Assembly (NCBI GenBank): GCA_002423185.1
Contig: DIUX01000002.1
Coordinates: 248,001 to 312,000 of the forward strand
DNA: 64,000 nucleotides
From: Micavibrio sp. UBA6147
Lineage (GTDB): Bacteria; Pseudomonadota; Alphaproteobacteria; Micavibrionales; UBA1664
Direction: 5' to 3'
The notes beneath the pieces were generated by a model, which saw only the letters and a program-made list of their open reading frames with translations, did no database searches and had not been told where the DNA came from. Each line of letters opens with the position of its first letter. The first letter of the stretch is position 1. Below are positions 36,306 through 43,422 of the stretch, piece after piece. The translations under genes and the position numbers were made by a program.

Positions 36306-37082
36306 TTATTGCCGCGCCACCATCAATTTCTTGATTTCGGCAATCGCCTTGGCGGGGTTCAACCCCTTGGGGCAAGTGCGGGTACAGTTCATGATCGTAT
36401 GGCAACGATACAGGCGGAACGGGTCTTCGAGTGCGTCCAAGCGCTCGCCCGTGGCCTCGTCACGCGTATCGACAATCCAGCGATAGGCCTGAAGCAAAAT
36501 AGCGGGGCCTAAGAAACGGTCGCCATTCCACCAATAGCTGGGGCATGCCGTTGAACAACAAAAGCACAAGATACAGGCGCTCGGTTCGTCAATCATGTGT
36601 TGTTCTTGCGGCGATTGCAAACGCTCGCGCGATGGGGCGGCGCTGGCGGTTTTCATCCATGGCTCGATGCTCGCAAGCTGGGCATAGACGTGGTTCAAAT
36701 CGGGCACCAAATCCTTCACCACCGGCATGTGCGGCAAGGGGTTGACCTGTACATCATTGGCCACATCGTCAATTGGTTTGAGGCACGCCAGCGTGTTGGT
36801 GCCGTCAATATTCATCGCGCATGACCCGCAAATCCCCTCACGGCATGAGCGGCGGAAGGTCAGGGTGCTGTCGACCTCGTTCTTGATTTTGATGAGGGCG
36901 TCCAAAACCATCGGGCCGCATTCTTCCATGTCCACCTCATAGGTGTCGCGGCGCGGGTTTTTACCATCCTCGGGCGTCCAGCGATAGACCGAGAATTTCT
37001 TGATCTTTTTACCGCCGGTGCGGGAAGGGAAATATTTCCCCGGCTTAACGACGGAATGATCGGGCAAAGTAAACTGGGCCAT
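36306..37082 (-). CDS. sdhB: Succinate dehydrogenase iron-sulfur subunit SdhB
   Basis: This 258-aa subunit of complex II passes electrons from FAD in SdhA to ubiquinone. Three cluster motifs are visible: SCREGICGSCAMNIDG with a later LAC ([2Fe-2S]), CILCFCCSTACP ([4Fe-4S]) and CHTIMNCTRTCPKGLNP ([3Fe-4S]). Length is normal. It is not adjacent to sdhA: about 6.3 kb of other genes lie between. A promoter candidate directly upstream could drive it separately. Confidence 0.97.
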   Translation of the reverse strand: MAQFTLPDHSVVKPGKYFPSRTGGKKIKKFSVYRWTPEDGKNPRRDTYEVDMEECGPMVLDALIKIKNEVDSTLTFRRSCREGICGSCAMNIDGTNTLACLKPIDDVANDVQVNPLPHMPVVKDLVPDLNHVYAQLASIEPWMKTASAAPSRERLQSPQEQHMIDEPSACILCFCCSTACPSYWWNGDRFLGPAILLQAYRWIVDTRDEATGERLDALEDPFRLYRCHTIMNCTRTCPKGLNPAKAIAEIKKLMVARQ

Positions 37083-37149
37083 GGGCTCTCACATCTTATG
37101 TATTTTATGTGTTACACGCGATACGGCGGTCACCCGCCATAGGCTTTCT

Positions 37150-37177
37150 ATTTTAGCCAAGATTAGCGCAAAGCCAA
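37150..37177 (-). promoter_or_regulatory. Candidate promoter of sdhB
   Basis: On the - strand TTGGCT, 16 bases, TAAAAT, about 70 bases before the sdhB ATG. It would allow expression of sdhB independent of the distant sdhCDA genes. Confidence 0.4.
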
Positions 37178-37277
37178 TGATTAAATGATTAATTTTATGG
37201 GATGCCCCCTTAAAATTTTACGCAAGACACGGTGGCAGCGCCCTCCACCGGCGGTTTATGGGGGCTGTGCGGCGGCA

Positions 37278-39419
37278 TTACGGCTTGCGTTTCGCTTTTT
37301 GCGCCTTGGGTTTTGGCGCTTCTTCTATGTCGAACGAGGCCTGACGCGCATCATGGGCTTGCTTCATCGCGGCGCGATACGACTCGACCTCAACTTGTAA
37401 ATCATTGCGCAATTCTTGGATATAGCTCCCCGTACGGTTAACGCCGCGAATAAATTCGGTTCCGGTCATGTCGCGCGTCACCGCCGACACATGCACACCA
37501 TCCACCCATTTGCGGCCTTTTCCGTCGGGAATATCGCACACGCGTTCTATTTTTTGTTCCGCAAGAGCCTGCGGATTGTCGATGTCCATCTCCAAACGAG
37601 TCGCGAACAGATCCATCGGCATGGCGTTCATATCCTCGACCTGCCGCTCAATACTGGTGCGAATGCTGTCGAGCAACCCCTGCGACGGAATTTTGACGAA
37701 CCCGTTCCCGATGTCGATCACGGGTTTCAGCACCATCATAAATTCACCGCCGCCATAGTGAACGATGGTGTAATCATCCTCCATCAAGTGATGCGCCGCG
37801 ATTGTTTTTTTGATGATGTCCTGTGTCACAAACCGCAAAACCTTGTTAGCGTTGTCATGGCCGAGCAGTTTATTCAGCCCCGCAAGGTTTTGAACACTGA
37901 GCGCCATCATCAGCGGACCGAGTTTCTCGAGGTCTTCAAAAGTTTTATTCGCTTGACGCAGAGCTTCACGGATCGGCCCTTTGGGCAATTCGTCGTGATA
38001 TTGCGCGCACAGCATCGCCCGATGCGTTTTCACATCCGTCATATAGATTTCAAGTGTGCGCGGCAAATCCCGCGCCATCGATACACCCGTTGCCGGATCA
38101 TACGGCGTCAGCCCCTTCAACGCATGAACGATGAACCCGATTTCGTAACTGTCCGTAGCGATGTCCAGCTCGTTCAGGACACGAACCATCTTCAGCTCTT
38201 TCTCCTCCTCAGCCGAAGCATAGAATTTATGGTTATCGTTATGGGCACCTTCGTCCCACACCGATTCAAACACCATGTTTTGTTTTTTGTGGCTGCCCAA
38301 TTCCCAAATCACCAAATCCATTTGTTTGCGGATATTGGCCAAGACCTGCGACGCCGTTTTTGTGCCGTCCATTCCCGTGCCATAGCGGGTCATCTGGTCG
38401 CGGTACATGCGGTGACGATTGTTGACTTCGCGTTCCAGCACATCTTGGATCGTTTCGTCCTTATCGCGTTGGGCAACCGTTGAAAACGCCATGTTCAGGA
38501 TATAAGGCGACGGCGGGAGCTTGCCGACCCGCACATGACCGAGAATTTTTTTCTCGACCTCGATTTTGGCATCCGCTTGCTCGGCATAGGTCGCTGCATT
38601 GATTTTTCGCATATCCATGACGGATATTGCGGCGCCAAAACCGCGCCTTGTTTCGTCTTCCGGCGCTTTCAAATGCGGATGGTCGAGCAACCCGCATCGC
38701 GCCATTGTCAATTCAATACGGTTTTGAATACGGTTCTTGACCGCTTTGAAATCTCTCGGGTCAACCCCTGTGAACGTGATGCGCAGCTCATCGCCGCCCG
38801 CCCGCACAGGCAAAACCACGGCTTCGTCGCTGGTGTATTTCTTAAGCTCGGCGAGAATAATCTGCGCCACAATTTTCGCGGCTTGATCGGTCAGGTCCTC
38901 CGCGTCGCGCGTTTTAACCTGATCAGGCGTTATTCCTTTGCTCTGGGCGATTAATTCTTGAAAGAACACGTTCGTTCCGCCCATATTGGAAAAATCAACT
39001 TCGATAATCCCTACCGGTCGCTCCGTCATCTTGGCATAGAGATGCGCCATTCCCGTCGCGATCCCGATTTCCGATTTCCGCATATAGCCCGTCAACGGGT
39101 CAAGATCGTTAAAACGCCGGCGCTCCATCGTTTCCACGAGGTCAAACACGGACTCGTCGCTCTGATCCGACAAATATTGACGCATCAGGAGTTTGCGTAC
39201 CTCCTCCGGCCGCAAAAAACGCTCAACATCGCGCCACAATAAATGCATGTCATTATACACACTCTCAATGTTTTGAGGCGGCTTGTGCAATCCGTTGGGG
39301 TCGGGCTCATACACAAATTCCCGCAAGAAGGACATGACCTCTTGCTCATAGAGAATTTCTGGCCTTCCTGTCGTTTTCGTCAATGGCTTACTCAATTTTG
39401 TAATACTCGCTTTTGTCAT
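37278..39419 (-). CDS. Twin GGDEF-domain protein
   Basis: This 713-aa soluble protein appears to hold two diguanylate-cyclase-type domains. The first (about 105-300) has DPLTGY at 108-113, EVDFSNMGGTN in the metal-site region and RAGGDEL with GGDEL at 208-212, so it could be active. The second (about 440-640) has the matching DPATGV at 441, a helix with NKLLGHDNANKVL and HYGGGEF at 554-560, where GGDEF has become GGGEF; it is probably inactive or ligand-binding. No membrane segment is visible. The C-terminus is Lys/Ala-rich. It is divergent from the five-gene array and is part of the block between sdhA and sdhB. Confidence 0.78.
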   Translation of the reverse strand: MTKASITKLSKPLTKTTGRPEILYEQEVMSFLREFVYEPDPNGLHKPPQNIESVYNDMHLLWRDVERFLRPEEVRKLLMRQYLSDQSDESVFDLVETMERRRFNDLDPLTGYMRKSEIGIATGMAHLYAKMTERPVGIIEVDFSNMGGTNVFFQELIAQSKGITPDQVKTRDAEDLTDQAAKIVAQIILAELKKYTSDEAVVLPVRAGGDELRITFTGVDPRDFKAVKNRIQNRIELTMARCGLLDHPHLKAPEDETRRGFGAAISVMDMRKINAATYAEQADAKIEVEKKILGHVRVGKLPPSPYILNMAFSTVAQRDKDETIQDVLEREVNNRHRMYRDQMTRYGTGMDGTKTASQVLANIRKQMDLVIWELGSHKKQNMVFESVWDEGAHNDNHKFYASAEEEKELKMVRVLNELDIATDSYEIGFIVHALKGLTPYDPATGVSMARDLPRTLEIYMTDVKTHRAMLCAQYHDELPKGPIREALRQANKTFEDLEKLGPLMMALSVQNLAGLNKLLGHDNANKVLRFVTQDIIKKTIAAHHLMEDDYTIVHYGGGEFMMVLKPVIDIGNGFVKIPSQGLLDSIRTSIERQVEDMNAMPMDLFATRLEMDIDNPQALAEQKIERVCDIPDGKGRKWVDGVHVSAVTRDMTGTEFIRGVNRTGSYIQELRNDLQVEVESYRAAMKQAHDARQASFDIEEAPKPKAQKAKRKP

Positions 39420-39500
39420 ACTCTTTATCGGGGCGTTTTCTTTACAGAAGTATCATAAAACCCACTTGGGCTCATCATAGCCGATTATCATTACCAAATT

Positions 39501-39527
39501 ATGAAAAAAATTGACATTATTTTTCAT
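39501..39527. promoter_or_regulatory. 27-bp near-palindrome overlapping a TTGACA -35 box
   Basis: Bases 39501-39527 form a dyad centred on 39514, with 11 of 13 pairs matching (arms ATGAAAAA / TTTTTCAT). The -35 consensus TTGACA (39511-39516) lies at its centre. It lies in the 142-base gap between the divergent twin-GGDEF gene and the five-gene array, 35 bases before the first array ATG. This is the layout of a repressor or activator site. Confidence 0.55.
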
Positions 39528-39561
39528 ATTAGTTAGACCATGAAGGTAAGGAGCATACGCC

Positions 39562-40137
39562 ATGTCCACACCAAAGCCGCCATCACCCATTTATCCGATA
39601 TCCTTTGTCATGAACAAATGGTTGGTCGTTGAATCCCAGTACCCGCCGAAAACCGACTATGCGCACTGGTGCAAACATGACGGAAGCGAATTAACCGTTG
39701 GCCTCGCCCCGTATTTCAAGAATGCCACGGCACCGATTTTCCCCCAACTCTTACACATGACCGCCACCGATTACCGGTCAAAGCTCGATGTCAAACATTA
39801 CACCCGTATGCTCCAACCATCCCGCATGGGCGGAAGTAATGTCGACAAAGTGATCCGCATGTTGCATGAGGCACAAAACGGCTACAAGCAATGGCTGACC
39901 TCGAACCATACCGCCCATCCGCCGCAATTCATCGGCGTGTTCGACAGCTCCGCGGGCACCATCGGCATCAACTTGCCGTTTGAAACATTGGTCAGTGCCA
40001 TCGCCATGGCGCAGCAAGGAAAAGTCGTGCGTGTCATATATGACGCAGACCATCCGGATAATCCCCCCAAACTTTCCGTCGCCGCGCCGACCATGCCGAT
40101 CAAACGACATATATCCTTCACCAAACCGCGACTATAA
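39562..40137 (+). CDS. Tandem paralogue 1 of an unrecognised family, 191 aa
   Basis: First of five related + strand genes. I recognise no known family. The N-terminus has IYPISFVMNKWLVVES, matching the IANxW motif of the others. The C-terminus matches their shared block: a beta-like FIGVFDSSAGTIGINLPFE, AMAQQGKVVRVIYD, then APTMPIKRHISFTKPRL. The middle is diverged. No signal peptide or membrane helix. A strong TAAGGAG lies eight bases before the ATG, downstream of the palindrome promoter. Confidence 0.8.
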   Translation: MSTPKPPSPIYPISFVMNKWLVVESQYPPKTDYAHWCKHDGSELTVGLAPYFKNATAPIFPQLLHMTATDYRSKLDVKHYTRMLQPSRMGGSNVDKVIRMLHEAQNGYKQWLTSNHTAHPPQFIGVFDSSAGTIGINLPFETLVSAIAMAQQGKVVRVIYDADHPDNPPKLSVAAPTMPIKRHISFTKPRL

Positions 40138-40153
40138 AGGAGGCAAAAACACC

Positions 40154-40732
40154 ATGACAACGCCTTCAACCCCGCAGGCATACCCCTTATCCATTATCGC
40201 CAATGGATGTTTTCACATACATCCCAACCACGGTTTTGCGACATTTAACGCCGCCCCGCGCGAAAGCCTCGGCCTGTGCACCTATTTTGACACAGCGACA
40301 TACACGATTGTCAGCGATGCAGACCTTGAAGCGATCAGAACACAAAGAATGCTTGTTTCTAAATCCAAATTGCACAGCCTATCCTTTCAAATCCGCATCC
40401 TCCAAGGGCCGGACAGCAAAGAAAAACTGCAAGAAGACGTCAGTGAGGAAGAAAGCAAGTATGAGGCAATGATACAAAGCGCCAGACAAACCGGCCAAAG
40501 CAAACAATTCACCCTTTTTCACACCCATAAAGGCCAATGCGCCTTTGATATTGATTTTGACACAGCGGCGAGCATCATCGCCTTCGCCCAGCAAGGCAAA
40601 ATTGTTGAAATTGTCCATGGTTCAGGCGGGGCAGCGGGCGCGGATGGGCTGCGCCCCGATATCCGTGTCACCGCCCCGACCCTTCCGATCCGGCGCAATC
40701 TAAACATCGCCAAACCGCGATTAAAGGCGTAA
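40154..40732 (+). CDS. Tandem paralogue 2 of the unrecognised family, 192 aa
   Basis: The product opens TTPSTPQAYPLSIIANGCFH, then FNAAPRESLGLCTYFD. It has a variable charged helical middle (about 60-115) and the common C-terminal block FTLFHTHKGQCAFDIDFDTA, IAFAQQGKIVEIVHG and APTLPIRRNLNIAKPRL. It is closest to paralogue 3. I chose the ATG at 40154, 16 bases after paralogue 1, because AAAGGAGG precedes it; the longer frame from 39980 lies inside paralogue 1. Confidence 0.8.
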   Translation: MTTPSTPQAYPLSIIANGCFHIHPNHGFATFNAAPRESLGLCTYFDTATYTIVSDADLEAIRTQRMLVSKSKLHSLSFQIRILQGPDSKEKLQEDVSEEESKYEAMIQSARQTGQSKQFTLFHTHKGQCAFDIDFDTAASIIAFAQQGKIVEIVHGSGGAAGADGLRPDIRVTAPTLPIRRNLNIAKPRLKA

Positions 40733-40739
40733 TGACACC

Positions 40740-41306
40740 ATGACAACGCCTCCAACACCCCATACATACCCCCTTTCCATCATCGCCAATGGATGGTTTC
40801 ACATGCATTCCGACATCGGCTTTGTTACATTTAAGGCCATGCCGCGCCAAAGCCTGGGCCTGTGCGCCTATTTCGATGCAACCGAATTGACCTGCACCAG
40901 TAAGGAAAAAATAGACGCCATCAGAAAACAAAGCCTAGCGGTATCGATCGCCCAAATTCACTACACAGGCAATACATCCCTCGGCAAATTCGCAGATCCA
41001 GACCGCGGAGTGATTTTAAAAGACCGGCTTGCAGAAGTGAATAACGAATATCAGGCACTGATACAAAGCACCAAAGAAACAGGTCAAAACGGGCAATTCA
41101 CTCTTTTCAATACCCATAGAGGGCGATGCGCCTTCGACATTGATTTTGACACGGCGGCGAGCGTGCTCGCCTTCGCTCGGCAAGGCAAGATTGTCGAAAT
41201 CGTCCACGGCGCGGACGGGCTCCGCCCCGATATTCGTGTAACCGCCCCGACAACGCCTATCCGGCGTAATATTCGCCCCAACAAACCACAATTAAGGGCG
41301 CAATAA
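40740..41306 (+). CDS. Tandem paralogue 3 of the unrecognised family, 188 aa
   Basis: It shares with paralogue 2 nearly the whole N-terminal part (YPLSIIANGWFHMH, MPRQSLGLCAYFD) and the C-terminal block (CAFDIDFDTAASVLAFARQG, KIVEIVHG, GLRPDIRVTAP, PIRRN). The middle differs in sequence and length. The ATG is seven bases after the stop of paralogue 2, so they are co-translated. The close match suggests a recent duplication. Confidence 0.8.
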   Translation: MTTPPTPHTYPLSIIANGWFHMHSDIGFVTFKAMPRQSLGLCAYFDATELTCTSKEKIDAIRKQSLAVSIAQIHYTGNTSLGKFADPDRGVILKDRLAEVNNEYQALIQSTKETGQNGQFTLFNTHRGRCAFDIDFDTAASVLAFARQGKIVEIVHGADGLRPDIRVTAPTTPIRRNIRPNKPQLRAQ

Positions 41307-41310
41307 CACC

Positions 41311-41895
41311 ATGACAACGCCCTTAACGCCGCAGATATATCCCCTATCCATCATCGCCAATGGGTGGTTCCGCATAAACCCCGACCTTGGCCTTTTCGCC
41401 TTTAACCCCGCGCCGCGCCAGAGCGTTGGCCTGTGCGCCTGTTTTGATACAACGCATATAACATGCCTGAGCGACGACGAGCATAAAACACTGCGTGACA
41501 GTGAATCCGCCATAGCCGCCCTTAAAACGCGCCTCGCGGAATTGCCCAACGCCAAAAACAGCCTGTCCCTCTCTTCAAATCCCGAAGACCTCAAACAAGC
41601 GCTCCAGCGTAAGATTATTGACCTTGAAGCGACGCAAAAGACCGTCAAAGAATCTGCGACACAGCGTGATTTCGCAATTTTTGAAACATCCAAAGGGCGG
41701 TGCGCTTTTAACCTTAATCTTGACACCGCCGCCGACATGGTCGCCCTTGCACAAGGCGGTATGGTCATTGAATTGGTTCACGATGAAACAGGCTACGCCC
41801 CCTCCCTCATCGCGCGCACGCCGCAACCGCGGATCAAACGGCAAGTAACATTACCAAAACCGAAACTCACCCCCGCCAACCGTTCAACTCCGTAA
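41311..41895 (+). CDS. Tandem paralogue 4 of the unrecognised family, 194 aa
   Basis: The N-terminus TPQIYPLSIIANGWFRINPD and PAPRQSVGLCACFD follow the family closely. The middle (about 58-120) is a predicted long helix or coiled coil rich in Leu, Lys and Glu. The C-terminal block is more diverged (KGRCAFNLNLDTAADMVALA, GMVIELVHDETG, RIKRQVTLPKPKL). It starts four bases after paralogue 3. Confidence 0.8.
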   Translation: MTTPLTPQIYPLSIIANGWFRINPDLGLFAFNPAPRQSVGLCACFDTTHITCLSDDEHKTLRDSESAIAALKTRLAELPNAKNSLSLSSNPEDLKQALQRKIIDLEATQKTVKESATQRDFAIFETSKGRCAFNLNLDTAADMVALAQGGMVIELVHDETGYAPSLIARTPQPRIKRQVTLPKPKLTPANRSTP

Positions 41896-41906
41896 AGACA
41901 GAAAAA

Positions 41907-42461
41907 ATGACGATCCCCATCATTGCCAATAAATGGCTGGAATTAGGACAATTTGCGAGCGGCCCCGCCGTGTCTTTCGCAACCGCCGCCGCCTTGCCCG
42001 CCTCTTATGGCGACCGCCATCTGCTGAGCGCAGAAGATCACATCACCAGTATGACATTGCCGGTTTTGAGTGCCGACTTCATTCAGGCCACAAACATGGC
42101 CGACCTCAAGCCATGGACATTGGAACGCCGCCTCAAAGACAATCAACTCTACGCCTTGTATTCCATCATCACACGCAATCTGAGTGACGCCGCACCCATC
42201 AAGAAAAAACAGCCTGCGGATTTATTCCGCGACAATGTCGCGCTGTCTTGCATCACGACCAATAAGGGGGAAATTGCCTTTCCGATCGCGTTTGACCGGA
42301 TGGCGGCAGCGTTTGAAAAAGCGCGGCATTCCCGCGCGACACTCACCATCACATTGGACGAAAGCGGTTTTGACGCCTCGCTTACGCTTGTGAACGCGCA
42401 TTACACGCCGATCAAACGATCCGTTCCGCTCGGTACCTCTTTGAAAAATCCGCGCGCATAG
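41907..42461 (+). CDS. Tandem paralogue 5 of the unrecognised family, 184 aa
   Basis: Most diverged member. It begins directly at the motif (MTIPIIANKWLEL) and lacks the leading TPxxYPLS residues. The C-terminal block is still visible: TTNKGEIAFPIAFDRMAAAFEKA, TLTITLDESGFDASLTLVNA, YTPIKRSVPLG, LKNPR. It starts 11 bases after paralogue 4 and ends the array, 31 bases before the convergent HD gene. Confidence 0.75.
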   Translation: MTIPIIANKWLELGQFASGPAVSFATAAALPASYGDRHLLSAEDHITSMTLPVLSADFIQATNMADLKPWTLERRLKDNQLYALYSIITRNLSDAAPIKKKQPADLFRDNVALSCITTNKGEIAFPIAFDRMAAAFEKARHSRATLTITLDESGFDASLTLVNAHYTPIKRSVPLGTSLKNPRA

Positions 42462-42492
42462 CCTGCTAGCGCAATTTAGTTAGCCGCCTACC

Positions 42493-43233
42493 CTAGGGGC
42501 GGGGCGGTTTACCGTGAACCACGCTTGGCCGCACATTCGCCAAGACGCGTTGCAGCTCTTGGCGTTCATTTTGGATGTTTACCAATGCTTGCGCCTCATA
42601 CCGATCCTTGAATACCGGCGTCAAGAACACGCCCTTTTCCAAAGTCGGTAGGACAAAGAGCTGGAGCCGCCCCTGCGCAAAAGTCGCATCATCATAAACA
42701 ACATATTCCCACCGCACTTGCTTGCTATATTCGCGGTAACGATCCGGTTTTGCGCCGAGAATCGCCATGTCCATATCAAGGAACAGCGCCGTATCCACGT
42801 CTTTGGACACATCCGCTTCATGGGTTGCTGTTGCCGCGATCATCTCTTGCACGCGGCGCGTAAACGCCTGTGAAAATCCCATTTCATCCAGCGCCATCCC
42901 TGCTATTTGCGCCGATTTTTTCTCGTTATGGGCGGGGGCTAAGCCCGCTTCGGTGCGATAGACAATATCGTGAAAGAATATCGCCGCCAAAACCGCGGCT
43001 TCGTCCTTCACATAGCGGCGGTTAATTTCGAACAATTCCAAAACCTCCGCCAAGTGGCGCTGCGTGTGGTAATAGCGCTGCGGCTCGCTGTATGCCGCGC
43101 GAATAAGGCCGAGCCATTTCGTCGGTGCCGGATCTTTACGCTGGCTGCCGCTTTCTTTCACAAGCGTATTCCAGTTGCGCAGGATAATATCTTGATAAGT
43201 ACGGTCATCACCCAACATGGCGTATTCTTTCAT
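42493..43233 (-). CDS. Predicted HD-type metal-dependent phosphohydrolase
   Basis: This 246-aa protein resembles the predicted HD-superfamily hydrolase group with YHTxxHL: RYYHTQRHLAEVLELF gives H56 and H60, IFFHDIVY gives the H88-D89 pair, and ATATHEADV and DMDMAILG supply later His and Asp ligands. It is not the HD-GYP type. The substrate is unknown; (oligo)nucleotides are possible for the fold. It is convergent with the paralogue array and belongs to the block between sdhA and sdhB. Confidence 0.8.
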   Translation of the reverse strand: MKEYAMLGDDRTYQDIILRNWNTLVKESGSQRKDPAPTKWLGLIRAAYSEPQRYYHTQRHLAEVLELFEINRRYVKDEAAVLAAIFFHDIVYRTEAGLAPAHNEKKSAQIAGMALDEMGFSQAFTRRVQEMIAATATHEADVSKDVDTALFLDMDMAILGAKPDRYREYSKQVRWEYVVYDDATFAQGRLQLFVLPTLEKGVFLTPVFKDRYEAQALVNIQNERQELQRVLANVRPSVVHGKPPRP

Positions 43234-43280
43234 TATTTGGCATTATTGGGCTTTATTTCGCTTTATCTGGCCCAAAATCA

Positions 43281-43307
43281 TACGCCCCATCATAAAGATA
43301 GGGCGTA
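43281..43307. repeat. Inverted repeat downstream of sdhA
   Basis: TACGCCC (43281-43287) and GGGCGTA (43301-43307) pair across 13 bases. Seven A follow on the + strand, so on the - strand the T-run precedes the stem instead of following it. It is therefore not a standard terminator for sdhA. It sits 48 bases before the HD gene. Confidence 0.4.
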
Positions 43308-43422
43308 AAAAAATCAAATAATATGAAAAACAAAACCGAACGAAGCGTACTGAGGCCGACCGAACGGTTCGCCGAAAGGTTAAAACCAATCTGTGACCGT
43401 ATGTGTTAACGTATTGGTTTGC

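Noticed and set aside
37083..43422. The sdh-interrupting block as a mobile element
   Set aside because: No transposase, integrase, tRNA target or flanking direct repeats were found; it is reported as an inserted-looking block only.
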